Origin: Adiantum capillus-veneris
Taxonomy: Eukaryota; Streptophyta; Polypodiopsida; Polypodiales; Pteridaceae
Direction: 5' to 3'
Length of the DNA: 64,000 bases
Assembly: GCA_014529385.2 (NCBI GenBank)
Contig: CM043960.1
Span: forward strand, 122,191,043-122,255,042
Positions 10,601 through 24,003 of this stretch are shown piece by piece (the first letter of the stretch is position 1; every line of letters begins with the position of its first letter). The position numbers were made by a program, and so were the translations under genes. The notes below the pieces were generated by a model. That model was not told the DNA's origin. It saw only the letters and a program-made list of their open reading frames with translations, and did no database searches.

Positions 10601-10808
10601 TGTTGGAATTAGGGTTGCAGGAAAACACACACAGCTTGAAGAAGACGAAAGAAGCTCAAGGTACACAATAGAGAGTGTATTACTTAGTGTGCAATGGAAA
10701 GATAGATAGCCCTAGAGTGATGGGTGTATATACAATGCATGGGGGAAAAAAACCTCCTAAAGAGGTCCTAGTGTGTTCACACACATCACTAACACATGTA
10801 TGGTAACA
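10601..10808 (-). repeat. Copia-A1 5' LTR
   Basis: 208 bases running from TGTTGGAATT to GTAACA on the + strand, the partner of 3151-3351. The TCCAA that follows (10809-10813) repeats the TCCAA before the left LTR. Confidence 0.9.
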
Positions 10809-11221
10809 TCCAAGTGAAAACTCCAAAAGAGGAATCTCTTTGGGTAATGAAAAGGAGATGCAGAGGATCTCCAAGGAAAACTTTTCATGAAAAAGAAGTG
10901 TGCCATGAACTGTCAATGGATAGGTATGAAAGTGACACTCCACCTGTTTGAAAGTGATGCTGCCTGAAGGAGGATGGGCACAACAATCACCTACTCCTCC
11001 CAAAAAGAAGAGGACGTCATCAAGAACTCCCTTCCATGCTAATTCAAAGAAGGGAGGAATAAATCCAAGTAAGAGGAAGCGGTCACCATCGTTGCCTTCT
11101 TCCTTCTCCTCTTCATCATCATCATCACCATTTTCAAACTCAAAGAACAATGAATTGCCATCCAAGAGAGAGAAGAGAAGGTGTAAACAGAGGAGCTATA
11201 CGGCATGGAAGAAGTCACATA
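10809..11221 (+). pseudogene. gag: Gypsy-0 gag, middle piece
   Basis: This piece continues the gag interrupted at 3150. Its Lys/Arg/Ser-rich segment (PPKKKRTSSRTP, then SSSSSSPFSNSKN, then TAWKKS) corresponds to the serine-rich linker of Gypsy-1 Gag (13600-13950, ending SSAAWKRSS). At 11221 it is cut by Gypsy-1, and the frame resumes at 20162 with KLNKFKEE, matching SKLKKFKEG of Gypsy-1. CATA is repeated on both sides. Confidence 0.8.
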
Positions 11222-12802
11222 TGTCATAATAATCAATATATAATTCTCCTAAATGATTTTCTCATGTTAAACTGATCATTTAATATGGGGAAGTGCCAGG
11301 GGAGAAAAAGCTAGAATATTTGTTAAGATAGCAGACCCGCCACAATAGGGATCCAAAGGAGGGAAAATAGGGATTCAAAGTGGGGGCCATCTGTAAAAGA
11401 GCCATGTGCAACAATGGCCTTAAAAGACCCTAATGTTCAGCCCATTAAGACTTCCAAAATGCTAAGGTTCCAAAATTCAAAGGTTGTGTCCAAAGGTCAA
11501 ACATTGGGGGAATTGGATGCTTTGTGTGTGTCCCAAAAGTCTTTAGCAATCCCTACATAGGAGGGGGCGAGCCTTGCTTGTAGGGGATCAGAGAGAAAGT
11601 CACACACACAAGCTCTCTTTACACAAAGGAAATAAGGGACACATGTCAGCTCCCTAGCCCAGATACCCACAAGGTGTATTCAAATCCTATTGGATGGCCT
11701 TGTAGGTGGACCAATGAGAATTAGTCTAGAGTAAATCTAGTTTAATTAATTTAAAAACACTTAATAGAAGAACCAATGGGAATTAAGCTCTCAAGAAGAC
11801 TATTGGACAGTCTCCCAAGGGGTCCAATGAGCATTCAGCAGCCCAATGGCTTGCCTGATTCCTATTGGCCAGGAGGCAAAGGGGTCTAATGAGAGTTTAG
11901 TTGCATTTATTATTTACCTAAAGCTCTCACAAAAGGGGAAAGGGGGACACATGTAAGAAGGAAATCACTTATGCTGCTTAATTACCATTGGCTAAGCCTA
12001 GGGAGGTCCAATAGGATGCTAGCAAGAGCAAATAGCAAGAGGGGTCGACCAAGAGAGAGAGGGGGACTGATTTTTGCAAGGCATTATCACACACACACTC
12101 ACACAATCTCATGTGTGAATTAAAGAATACTCTCTCTCCTTCTCAAGCTTTAATGGAAAGCTTATCACCTACTCCAAGCTTGTGAGAATGAAGGCCTGCA
12201 CCAACAACTCTTGGCTTTGTGATGCAAATCCAACCAAGAGCCAAGCTTCAATGCATGCTCAGCTCCTCTACAATGCTAATTACTAAGCTAAGCTATGATA
12301 ATATGAGTGATTATGTGAGGAGATGTACATCTTTCTCGTAATAATACTTCTTCCTCTCAATCTACTCTCATACCTCGCTAGCTCTCACCATCTTCGAAGG
12401 TGTGTGAGGTCTTGGGTCTGAGACCGTGAGGGAATTGATGTTGTGTTTGATAAGTGTTTTGCGTAGTGCATGAAGTTTCCATCTTCATTGCACTAGTTAG
12501 TATTGAAGGAACACAAGAAATTGTATTGTAAAATGTCTCTCTTAATGCGAGAAACCATAATACAAAGCCTTTTGGAGGGGGGACCGGCTTCATGAAAATA
12601 CGGTACTCAAATGTTGTCAATTGCTTAATTTCTCTCTCTTTTGAAGTATTGTTCATGCTATCTAAGTAGGTGTTATGCTTTTTGTTGCTCTCTCCACCCA
12701 AGCACTCTTGTTATTCTCATTAGGAAGCTATTCTAATGAAATGCTCACTATGTTCATGTTATTTTTCACTACACACAAGTTACTAGACCATTAAATGTTA
12801 CA
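11222..12802 (+). repeat. Gypsy-1 5' LTR (1,581 bp)
   Basis: Bounded by TG...CA and followed after one base by the PBS. It is nearly identical to 18487-20161 apart from scattered substitutions. It has only a few CA units at about 11596, where the 3' LTR carries 64. It also has about 30 bases near 12140 (around a TTCTCAAGCTTTAATGG block) that are absent from the 3' LTR. Confidence 0.95.
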
Positions 12803-12803
12803 T

Positions 12804-12815
12804 TGGTATCAGAGC
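12804..12815 (+). promoter_or_regulatory. Gypsy-1 primer-binding site
   Basis: TGGTATCAGAGC, a perfect plant initiator-Met PBS, lies one base after the LTR. Confidence 0.96.
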
Positions 12816-13220
12816 ACAAGGTTTCTATTTTCTTGCTCAAGTAGGGAGGTCCTCAAGCTAGCTATAAATGGTTGGTACTATTAATTGCATGTGAGTAAGT
12901 AGAATAGGGATTTTTCAGCCTTGCAGTGCGCCTACCTTTGTGTAGTTAACGGGGCACCACCGTCGAGAGCTATGGTCTTAATAGTGGAGTCCTACGGGGC
13001 TTGCCTACGGCTTAACCACTATTGAGCTATTAGAATCTTGACAGGAGCCGGTGTTGTTTTGGTGTTGAACGACCCTCTCTTCTATTCCTTGCAATTAATG
13101 GTATTCGAGCCACGGGTACAGTAGCTTGAGTGCTTTCTCTAAAGGGGTAAAGAGGAGTAGCAACTAGGGCTTGAAGTGCCAAAGTACACCAAAAAAGTTT
13201 ACACCTAAAAGTTGTTAAAA

Positions 13221-14447
13221 TGGCTGACAATAGTAAAGAGAGTGAAATTAATGTTGATAACTTTGATTTTGCTAATGAACAAGCTACTAATGATGCTCCG
13301 ATGCTTGTTAACTATCTTGTTTCTAGGCTTCAACAAGCCATGGGCAATCCATCCCTCTAAAGTGAAGTGCAACGGCAGCTTCGTGCTCATGGGATTCTCC
13401 AAGCTCCCCACCATGATGAGAGAACACCTAGGAAGCCTCCTTGTGAGACTTCCAAAAGAGGTCTCTCTCCGATTCGGAGAAGAAGAGGATCCCTATGAAG
13501 GGCTCAGAAATTTTCTCCTTGATGACGCATCTCCTTCTCAAAGGAGAATTCAAGAGCCTCCACCAAAGGAACGAGAAAGAAGTGAGTCTCCCGCCACCTC
13601 GGTGGAGATGGCTCCACGAAGGCGGCGGGCTAAACGCTCTCCATCACCTCCAAAACGGAGAAGACCATCGCATAATTCTCCACACCATACTTCAAAGAGG
13701 GATGACAAAAAGCTAGAGAAGAAAAAGGCGAGAAAGAGGACACCCTCTTCTCCATCTTGTTCATCCTCTTCCTCTTATGAAGTGATGGTCAAGACAACAA
13801 AGATCAAGGCAAGAAAAAGGCGAGAAAGACGTCACCCTCTTCTCCATCTTCCTCAAATTCTTCATCTTCTGAAGAAAGTGATGGTGCAACCTTTGAACCA
13901 TCAAAAAGAAGAGGCCATAGGAAATCTTCTGCCGCGTGGAAGAGGTCATCCAAGCTCAAGAAGTTCAAAGAGGGAGGGAAGAGCATCTCTTTCCTTACCT
14001 ACGATGGCACTTTTGGTGCTATGGACAAAGTCTTGGCCTTTATCCAACAATTCGATGTGGCCTTCGGAGATGAGGGCTTCACGGAGTCCTCTAAGCTACA
14101 CCATGTAGCTATGCACTTTCAAAAGTCTGCCAGACAATGGTGGTCTAGCCTACGGGCCAACGGTGAAGCTCCACAAACATGGAAAGCTTTGAGAGCTTCC
14201 ATTATGAAGCAGTTTTTGGCCACCGATGCCAAAGACAAAGTACTCACCGAATGGCGAAGCTTGAAGCTCTCTCCCTATGAATCTATCCACAAATATGTAG
14301 ACAAGTTTTGGGACCTACAACTCAAAGCCGTTGTCTTCAAAAATTTGGATTTTGGAGAGCAAAAGGAGCAATTTTGTGCGGGCTTAATCGAAGAAATGGC
14401 GGAGTATGTCAACTCCCAAAGGCCACGCACCATATCGGCGGTAATAC
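13221..14447 (+). pseudogene. gag: Gypsy-1 gag (capsid part)
   Basis: The start is taken at ATG 13221 (MADNSKESEINVDNFDF), the first ATG after the leader and the same site as in Gypsy-0. An in-frame TAA follows after MGNPSL. A basic Ser/Arg-rich linker spreads over shifted frames (13500-13830). From about 13840 one frame holds SSSSEESDGATFEPSKRRGH, then the capsid-like region with FLTYDGTFGAMDK, AMHFQKSARQWWSSL and EWRSLKLSPYESIHKY, typical of the Retrotrans_gag fold. A shift near 14440 moves the frame to that of the zinc knuckle and pol. No intact Gag can be made. Confidence 0.85.
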
Positions 14448-17400
14448 ATGGCCTCTTGATTCAATTTCCAAATAGGGGCTAAGAGGAATTCTAAGCCCCC
14501 TGAAAACAAGGGTTCCAATGAGCCTAAGGGGAAGGACAATGTCCAAAAGTCTCCTAAGGGCAACTGCAACAAAGCTAAAGAGAAGGGAGTTTATAAAGGC
14601 AAAAATAAACTCTCTCCTTAAGAGCTTGAGCGTTATCGCAAGGATAACGGGTGTTTCAAGTGCGGCGAACAAGGGCATGAGTACCGCGCTTGTCCCCAAA
14701 AGAACAACCGCCATGATCCTCCTAGAGCTACCTTGGTCGAAATCCAAGAGGAGGAAACTCACCACAAAGGATTTCCTCTCTGCCATGCTTGGGGAAAGGT
14801 AAGAGAACATGATGCTTTTATTCTCTTTGACCCCGGTTCTACTCATAATTTTATATCTATAGAGTTTGCCACCAAGCTAGGCATACAAACCTACGAGATG
14901 GGAGATGTCCTACCCACAGACGGTGCTTTCAAGGGGCAAGAAGGTTCAGTCACTCCCTTAATCGGGAAATTGAGGCTCCATGTCCAAAGCTATGTGGACA
15001 AAGAGGACTTCTTTATCTCTCCTCTCAAGCATGAGGATGTAAGCCTAGGGGCACCATGGTTTGATCGCATGGCTGCCAATGTTAAATTCCCTAAAAGGAG
15101 AATCTCCTTTAAGTTCAGGGAAAAAGATATGTATATAGATGCTAAGGAAAGGGGTAACACTATACCCATTGTACATACACAAGCTTTCAACAAGTCAATA
15201 AAGAGCTCTATTTCCGTGTACATGATTTTTGTTGAAGATTCTCAAAATGAACCTAATGTTTTAGCAAAAGAAAATATACACAATCAAAAGGAATTAGAGT
15301 TATCTAGTTTTCTCAAGGGATTTCAAGATGTCTTTATTGATGACATCTCTTGTGAGCTACCTCCTAAATGAGGTAATGATGACCATGCAATTGAACTTCT
15401 TCCAGGAAGTTCACTGCCTTAGAAACCTCCTTATAGAGTTTCTCAAGCTCAACAAGAGGAGATTATGCGGCAAGTGCATGAGTTAGTTGAGAAGGGCATG
15501 GTTAGGCCTAGCTCATCTCCATTTTGTTCTCCTGTGCTACTAGTGCAAAAGAAAGATGGCACATATCGTATGTGTGTTTACTATAGAGCACTAAATAGGA
15601 TCATCATCAAAAATAGGTTTCGCGTTCCACGGGTGGAAGACCTATTTGATAAGCTGCAAGGCTCCACCTACTTCAGTAGGATTGACCTAAAAAGTGGCTA
15701 TCATCAAATAAGGATAGTTGATCAAGACATTGTAAAGACCGCATTTCACACTATGTTTGGTCTTTATGAATACATTGTCATGCCTTTTGGCTTGACCAAT
15801 GCACCAGCCACATTCAACCGCTTGATGAAGAAGCTATTCAGGCCTCACCGAACCTTTACTAGAGTGTTCTTTGATGATATCATCATCTACTCTAATTCAT
15901 TAGACGAACACAAGCGACACCTCCAAGTAATATTTCAAGTTCTGAGAGAGAATAAACTTTATGTTAATCGAAAAAAAAGTGAATTTTTCTTACAAGAGAT
16001 TCAGTATTTAGGTCACATTATCTCTCAAGATGGCATCGAAATGGATCCATCAAAGCTAGAGGTAATAAAAGGATGGCCTTAACCAAGGAATCTTCATGAG
16101 TTAAGAAGCTTTATAGGTATTTGCGCATACTATAGACGCTTCATAGAAAAGTTCTTACTAATAGCAGGACCATTACATGACCTAACAAAGAAAAACATTA
16201 GGTACACATGGTCTACTAAAGAGAACAATGATTTTGAAAAGCTTATCTCTCAACCTGCGCTTACACTATCGGATCTCTCAAAGCCATTTGAGGTCCAATG
16301 TGATGCTTGCGGTGATTGCCTTGGAGCTGTTTTTCTTCAAGAAGGGCACACCATAAGCTATGAAAGTCGAAGGCTCGACCCTGTTGGGCAAGCTCTAGGC
16401 ATATATGAAAAGGAACTCCTTGCAGTACTACATGCCTTAGACTCATGGAAGCACTATTTATTGGGGACTCCTTTCATTCTGCGAATGGATCACCAAAGTC
16501 TTAAGTACTTCATGACGCAGACCAAGCTCTCCGACAAACAAATGAGGTGGGAAAATTTTCTTTCGCAATTTCATTTTCATATTGCTCACATTGTTGGCAA
16601 GCATAATCAAGTAGCCGATGCACTCTCAAGACGGCTGAGAGTGAATGCGGTTTCCATAGCAACTCACAATGATCTATCTTCTATGATAGATGAGTATGCT
16701 ATTGATCCCGATTTTAGAGATGTGATTTCAGCCCTTGCACTAGGGAAGAAAGAGGAACCATTTACTTTACAAGATGGTTATCTTCTCTATGGCAATAGAC
16801 TATGCGTTACTAGCTCACTACGTGAGAAAGTAATCTATGAATCTCATGCTCCTCCTTATGCAGGAAATAGAGGAATTCAGTCTACCCTAAAGGGCATTGA
16901 AACATATTTCTATCGGCCTACCATGAAAGCAAATATACAAGAGTATGTTTCTAAATGTGTGGTATGCAAAAAGACAAAGTTTGATAGAGGGAAGCAACTT
17001 GGATTGCTTCAACCTTTGCCAATCCCTAATTCACCATGGGAGAGCATATCCATGGATTTTATCTTTGAATTGCCTAAGTCTATCCATGGGAATACGGGGA
17101 TATGGACGATAGTAGACAGGTTCAGTAAACAAGCTCATTTTATACCTGTCAAAAAGACTATCAAAGCCCATCAAATGGCAACCCTCTTCATTTCACAAAT
17201 CTTCAAGTACCATGGCTTGCCAATGTCCATAGTGTCAGATAGAGATCCTAGAATGACCAGTAATTTCTGGAAGGGTCTCTTTGAGAATTTAGGAACAAGG
17301 CTAAACTTCTCTTCGGCCTATCACCCGCAAACGGATGGCCAAAGTGAAATAGCTGACCTAACAATTCTCGATCTACTAAAAGCCTATGTAACGGAAGTAG

Positions 17401-18134
17401 ATCAAAGATCCCAATGGGAGAAATACTTACCCTTAGTGGAGTATGCTTACAATAACACTGTCCATACTTCCATGGGAAAAGTACCTTTTGAGGTAATTGA
17501 GGGAAGATAAAAAAGTCCCTTACTACTTAAGGTACACGGGAAGATCTTTGCTGCAGATGAGTATAGCCGAGACCTACAAGAATCTTTCCAAAAGATTAAG
17601 GATGCTATCTCTATCTCATAGCAAAGGCAAAAGGCTGCTGCTGACAAGCACAAAAGAGCCCAAGCCTTTAAAGAAAATGATTGGGTCTTACTCAAATTTC
17701 CCAAGGCTCGATTAAGGCACACGACGGGCAAGAATCCTACGGGACACCAAAAGTACTATGCTAAGTTAGCAAAAAGGTACTATGGTCCCTTCCAGATTCT
17801 TAGGCCAATCAATGAGACGGCCTATCAACTCAAGTTGCCCAACCATTGGCTCATACACAATGCTTTCCATGTGAGCCTACTAAAGCCTTACAAAGGAGAG
17901 CCACCTCAAGAACCAACTATTGAAGACCCACCGGAGATCGAGGACCAAGAAGAGGTGCTGCAGCCCGAGTCCATTCTCCGACATGAAGACAAGGTACTAA
18001 GAGGCTGTAAGACTATCCGACAATATCTTATTAAGTTTAAGAATTATCCTTTTGAAGATGCTAGATGGATGCAAGGCATACAATTAAAGGATAACCTAAA
18101 CCTTGTCAATGCTTACAATGCTTCCCTAGAGTAA
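14448..18134 (+). pseudogene. pol: Gypsy-1 zinc knuckle and pol with chromodomain
   Basis: One frame carries the rest of the polyprotein. The zinc knuckle is CFKCGEQGHEYRAC (about 14650). PR has FILFDPGSTHNFIS (about 14820). RT (15465-16082) has VQKKDGTYRMC, RIDLKSGYHQI, MPFGLTNAPATF and the FFDDIIIYS box. RNase H has VQCDACGDCLGAV and KHNQVADALSRR. The integrase core has SMDFIFELP, IVSDRDPRMTS and the glutamate in QTDGQSEIADL. The C-terminal GRPF-like region and a chromodomain-like block (about 17970-18110: ESILRHEDKVLRG, YLIKFKNYPFEDARW) close it. In-frame stops lie at 15369, 15420, 16080, 17508 and 17619. The expected integrase zinc-finger histidine in AGHRG is Asn (AGNRG). Confidence 0.92.
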
Positions 18135-18454
18135 GCAAATGTACAAATGTTAAAAATGAACAAATTTTTTGTCTTATAAGACTCTCTTTTTCTTTATTGT
18201 GCACAAAAATGAAGTAGTATGCATGCTTAGATCAAGTTTGCGAAGACGACGTCTCTCGAACACCAAGTAGAGCTTGTCACTCTACTATGGAAGATGATAG
18301 GACTAATGTGCAGACATGCTTGCGGCAGCTTAGGCTCTGAAGCGCCAAATGGACTAGTCATCCATTGTGAAATGATGTTGTAGGGTAACATAGGGATCCT
18401 CTACCCGCTAAGAAGAGGACTAATGAATATGCTTTATCTTCTCTACCCCATAGT

Positions 18455-18486
18455 CGAGGACGAATATGATTTCAAGAGAGAGGTAA
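18455..18486 (+). promoter_or_regulatory. Gypsy-1 polypurine tract with CGAGGACG block
   Basis: CGAGGACG (18455-18462) is followed by AAGAGAGAGGTAA (18474-18486), which ends at the TG of the 3' LTR. The tract would prime plus-strand synthesis. It lies more than 300 bases after the end of pol; 18135-18454 holds nothing recognisable. Confidence 0.8.
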
Positions 18487-20161
<1,675 letters not shown>

Positions 20162-20782
20162 CATAAGTTGAATAAATTCAAAGAGGAAACATCAGATTTC
20201 TTACCTATGATGGAACTTTTGGAGCAATTGACAAAGTATTGGCCTTTATCCAACAATTTGACGTGGCTTTTGGAGATGAGATTTCTTGAAATCTTCAAAG
20301 CTCCGAAATGTTTCTATGCATTTCTAAAATTCAGCCCATCAATGGTGGGCAAGTCTACGTAGCCAAATTAAAGCTCCAAAGAGTTGGAAAGCTTTTGAGG
20401 ATTGCTACTACAAAACAATTCCTTCCAAGCAATGCCAAAGACAAAATCCTCACGGAATGAGGAAGCTTGAAGATGGCCCCATATGAGTCTGTCCAAAAGC
20501 ATGTGGATAAGTTTTTGGGAGTTGCATCTCAAAGCCACTGTCCACAAAAAGATAGACTTTTCAAAACAAAAGCAACAATTTTGTGATGGCCTATTTGAGG
20601 AGATGAGTGAGTATGTCAACTCGCAAAGACCTAAAATCATTATGGATGTCATACATCATACTATGGTCGCTTCAAGGATTCGTTTCCAACAAGGGACTAA
20701 GAAGGGCTCCAAGCCAACGGAAGCCAAGGAATCAACTGAGCCAAAGGGGAAGAACAATACAACGTAGAATTCTCCCAATTCT

Positions 20783-20850
<68 letters not shown>

Positions 20851-22164
20851 AGGAATGGAAAAAGACAAGGGCTACATAGGTAAATATAAAACTTGAAGAG
20901 GTTGAACGTTAATGTAAATATAGCAAGTGTTTCAAGATGTGTTTACGAATGATATTCCTAGGGAGCTATCAGCCAAAAGGGGACAAGATGATCATTCCAT
21001 ATAACTTCTACCTGGTAGCTCACCTCCTAATAAGCCTCCTTATTGAGTCTCATTGGTTCAGCAAGAGGAGATGATGAGGCAAGTAAATGAGCTTGTGGAG
21101 AAAGGGATAGTCAATCCTAGTTCATCTCAATTTTGTTCACATGTTCTGGTAGTACAAAAGAAAGATGGTACTTATAGAATGTGTGTGGATTATTGGGTGC
21201 TTAATTGGATAACCATAAAGAATAGATTTCAGGTTCCCACGATAGAAGATTGATTTGACAAGCTACTTTAGTAGAAAGGGGCTATCACCAAATATGGATA
21301 GTGCATGAAGATATTCATAATATGGCCTTTCAAAGAAAGTTTGGCCTATATGAATTCTTGGTACTCCCTTTTGGACTTACCAATGCACCAGCTAACTTTA
21401 ATCAAATGATGAAAATGCTCTTCAGAACTCATTGAAGCTTCATGGGGTGTTCTTTGATGACATTGTCATCTGCTCAAAAACTATTGAGGAACATAAGCAA
21501 CATCTTTAGGTAATATTTCAAGTTTTGAGAGACAATAAGCTTTACATTAATCAAAAGAAAAGAATTTTTTTCTCAAAAGAGATTCAATATTTAGGTCATA
21601 TCGTCTCTCAAGCAAGGATCCAAATGGGCCCTACAAAGCTAGAGGCCTATACCAACAAAACTGCATGAATTAAGAAGCTTTATAGGAACATGTGCATATT
21701 ATAGATGCTTCATAAATAATATATCATTCATAGCAGGCCCATTGTATGATTTGACTAAGAAGAATGTTAAATTTGTATGGACTACAAAAGAGAATGAAGC
21801 TTTTGAAAATTTAAAGGAAAAGATTATCTCTCAACCCGTTCTAATATTGCCAGACGTTTCAAAGCCTTTTGAGGTTTAGTGTGATGCTTATGGACAATGC
21901 CTTGGAGCTCTTGGATTCAAGAAGGGTATACCATAGCATATGAAATTAGGATATTGGATGACCAAGAAAAGAATCTAGGCATATATGAAAAAGATCTTTT
22001 AGCTATCTTACATGCTCTGATGCTTGGAAGCATTATCTCCTAGTCACTCCATTTGTTTTGCATACAAACCTCAAAGTCTTAAATACTTTTTGATGCAAAC
22101 TAAATTGAGTGATAAGAAAATGAGACGGGAAAATACTCTTTCACATTTTCTTTTTCATATTTCT
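20162..22164 (+). pseudogene. pol: Gypsy-0 gag and pol, third piece
   Basis: This heavily decayed relative of Gypsy-1 resumes exactly where 11221 stopped. Gag has KLNKFKEE, FIQQFDVAFG-like and EEMSEYVNSQRPK segments, then a poly-Asn linker from (AAC)n. The zinc knuckle and protease are almost entirely deleted: about 20930 joins to RT leader sequence at 21000. RT at 21053-21253 reads QQEEMMRQVNELVEKGI and VQKKDGTYRMCVDYW. Further RT and RNase H blocks (VPFGLTNAPANF-like at 21360, FFDDIVICSK-like at 21450) lie in broken frames. It ends at 22164 inside RNase H where element X begins. Confidence 0.85.
20783..20852 (+). repeat. (AAC)23 array in the Gag linker
   Basis: About 23 AAC units in the Asn-rich linker between capsid and zinc knuckle. 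Gypsy-1 has only a short KGNCNKAK-coding stretch at the same place. Confidence 0.95.
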
Positions 22165-22951
22165 TGTCTAAACCTTCCAAGTCTTATTAACGTAATCCAA
22201 CTATATCCAATACCCAATATGCTTTCTCAAATCTACTAAAGCCAAGTATAATACAAAAAATAATGCATTGCAAACTCCATTTTTACAAGCATTTCTTTTT
22301 GACACACACACCAACAAAAATCACATATATCCAATATCTCAATGTCTCATTTCCCAAAACATTTCTTTATCGCAACAACCATAGACACCATATTATAGTT
22401 TCAAACTGACATATGAACTCAATAATCAATAAAAACAATATTTTTACGTATCACAATCAAAGTTCATTCTCAATTTCCATACACTTATTCTTGACACAAT
22501 AAATTGATGAAATTTGTAACGTATTTTTTCAAATGTTCTATTCTTGGCAAATCTCCCCAACCCCAATGCTTCTATTATGGATTATTTTCTCAATTTAAAT
22601 CTCTAACAAGCATTCAGAATAATGCAGAATCATAAACATATGCAAGTCTCATTTATGTTTCAACTTTTATGATTAACATTAAAATTTTATTATTTTTTGA
22701 TAATTTTATGTTGTAATTATATTTCATATTTCAAAATATAGACCAACCTTTTACTACTATGAATCCGCTCGTCATGATTTTCTTTGTACTATTTTTGCAA
22801 TCTCAGTGCTTCAGAGCTTCACTTCAAAGCGCTCATCCATGCCAAGTTTTGTTTGCTTTTTGCACTCTCACTACCATTTTTCTCACTTACCTCTCTCTCT
22901 CTCTCTCTAATTACACTATGGTATAAATGCCCTCTCTCTCTAACTACACTT

Positions 22952-22997
<46 letters not shown>

Positions 22998-23124
22998 TAG
23001 AAAGATATGCTCGATCGCACTTTCTCTCTTTCTTTTTCTCCATTTTTGCTCGCAGGGAGCAATTCTTTTCTCTATTTCTCTTCCTCTTGCTTGCTAACTC
23101 TCCTATTCTCTACTAATTGGCTCG
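22165..23124 (-). repeat. X left terminal repeat
   Basis: About 960 bases shared with 27828-28856, including the run of AT-rich sequence, the GAGCTTCACTTCAA block, CTCTCTAATTACACTATGG and GGGAGCAATTCTT. It contains (CT)n at about 22889-22907 and (CA)n at 22954-22993. It ends at GGCTCG where the Copia-B LTR begins. Confidence 0.75.
22954..22993. repeat. (CA)20 microsatellite
   Basis: An uninterrupted CA array in the left X repeat; the right repeat has only a few CA units at the same place. Confidence 0.95.
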
Positions 23125-23213
23125 TGTTAGGAAATATGATGTAGCTAAATAGATATTTGAGTAGCTTACTTAATGGAGAGAGAGAGAATTTTTCACACAC
23201 GAGAGATTATACA

Positions 23214-23310
<97 letters not shown>

Positions 23311-23932
23311 ACGATATACGTGGTTGGTTCACCCACTGTGGGCTACATCCACAAGAAAGCAGCCGCTTAATGGCTTTAGTACTTCAAACAAGAAGTAGGT
23401 TACAAAGAGATATACCCTTAATAGAGCTCCCGCCTTGCTTCACTCTCACCACCTCACACCCACCTTGTTGCATCAACTTCACACTATTAAATGTTGTAGA
23501 AATGGCCTCTTTTTATAGGCCAAAAGGGCTGCCCTCTCTCATGAGAGGCAATCGTGTGTAGCCGTCCTTGTGTAGACAAGCCCAAATCGAACCCCCAAAT
23601 CTGCCCATGTGTGGTCGCCCTTGAGAAAACAAATCCGCCTTTGAAATTGGCCACTGTCCACTGGTCATTGACTTTCGACCAGAAGCCATTGGCCATTGAC
23701 TACCAGCCAGTGGCCAACCGGCCAAACGATCAGCCATTTTCCGACCACTTTCCAGCCACAATATTCTAGCGAAGCCACTCTCGAGCTTTGCTGGAGACTG
23801 GCCGTGATAATTTTGGTTTTCGGTGAGTGATTTTTCTTCATGCAGGATGGATTCTCCTCATAATGGGGGCCTTACAATGTGCATTTTTTATACAAAAAAT
23901 TACAAGGGGTAAATCAGGCTCCATACTTAACA
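23125..23932 (-). repeat. Copia-B1 3' LTR
   Basis: 808 bases with the family landmarks: TATAGGCCAAAAGGG (TATA region on the - strand), GGCCACTGTCCACTGG-type repeats in U3, and the AAATTACAAGGGGTAAATCAGG edge. It carries a compound (TA)n(GA)n array at 23214-23309. Confidence 0.88.
23214..23309. repeat. Compound (TA)n(GA)n microsatellite
   Basis: About 44 bases of TA pass directly into about 52 bases of GA. The intact Copia-B LTRs have only short CT runs and TATATAA at the equivalent site (reverse strand). Confidence 0.95.
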
Positions 23933-24003
23933 ATCTCCCGCTTAGAGACTGATCTCCACACCAAATCTGTGACTGCTTTCCATCCTGGCTTCTTATCCTT
24001 GAA

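Larger units (their letters stand above)
3151..10808 (-). mobile_element. Copia-A1: Ty1/copia element inserted in Gypsy-0
   Basis: Two LTRs in the same orientation (3151-3351 and 10601-10808, reverse strand) bound the element, and TCCAA flanks it at 3146-3150 and 10809-10813. Reading on the - strand, the order is 5' LTR (right), PBS, gag, then a foreign block at about 6150-9950, then integrase, RT, RNase H, PPT and 3' LTR (left). About 1.1 kb of copia sequence between gag and the pre-integrase region (zinc knuckle and protease, by comparison with Copia-A2) is missing where the foreign block sits. The element is defective, with many stops and frameshifts. Confidence 0.88.

Noticed and set aside
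10680-11165. 161-codon - strand frame with an acidic N-terminus
   Set aside because: It runs antisense through the Gypsy-0 Gag linker and into the Copia-A1 LTR; the acidic run mirrors the Lys/Ser codons.
12378-12701. 107-codon - strand frame repeated at 19734-20057
   Set aside because: The repeat is because both lie in the two Gypsy-1 LTRs. No domain; LTR sequence explains it.
13212-14108. 298-codon + strand frame as an intact gene
   Set aside because: It only partly overlaps the Gypsy-1 Ser/Arg-rich linker in the wrong frame. The Gag capsid part is read in another frame (about 13840-14447).
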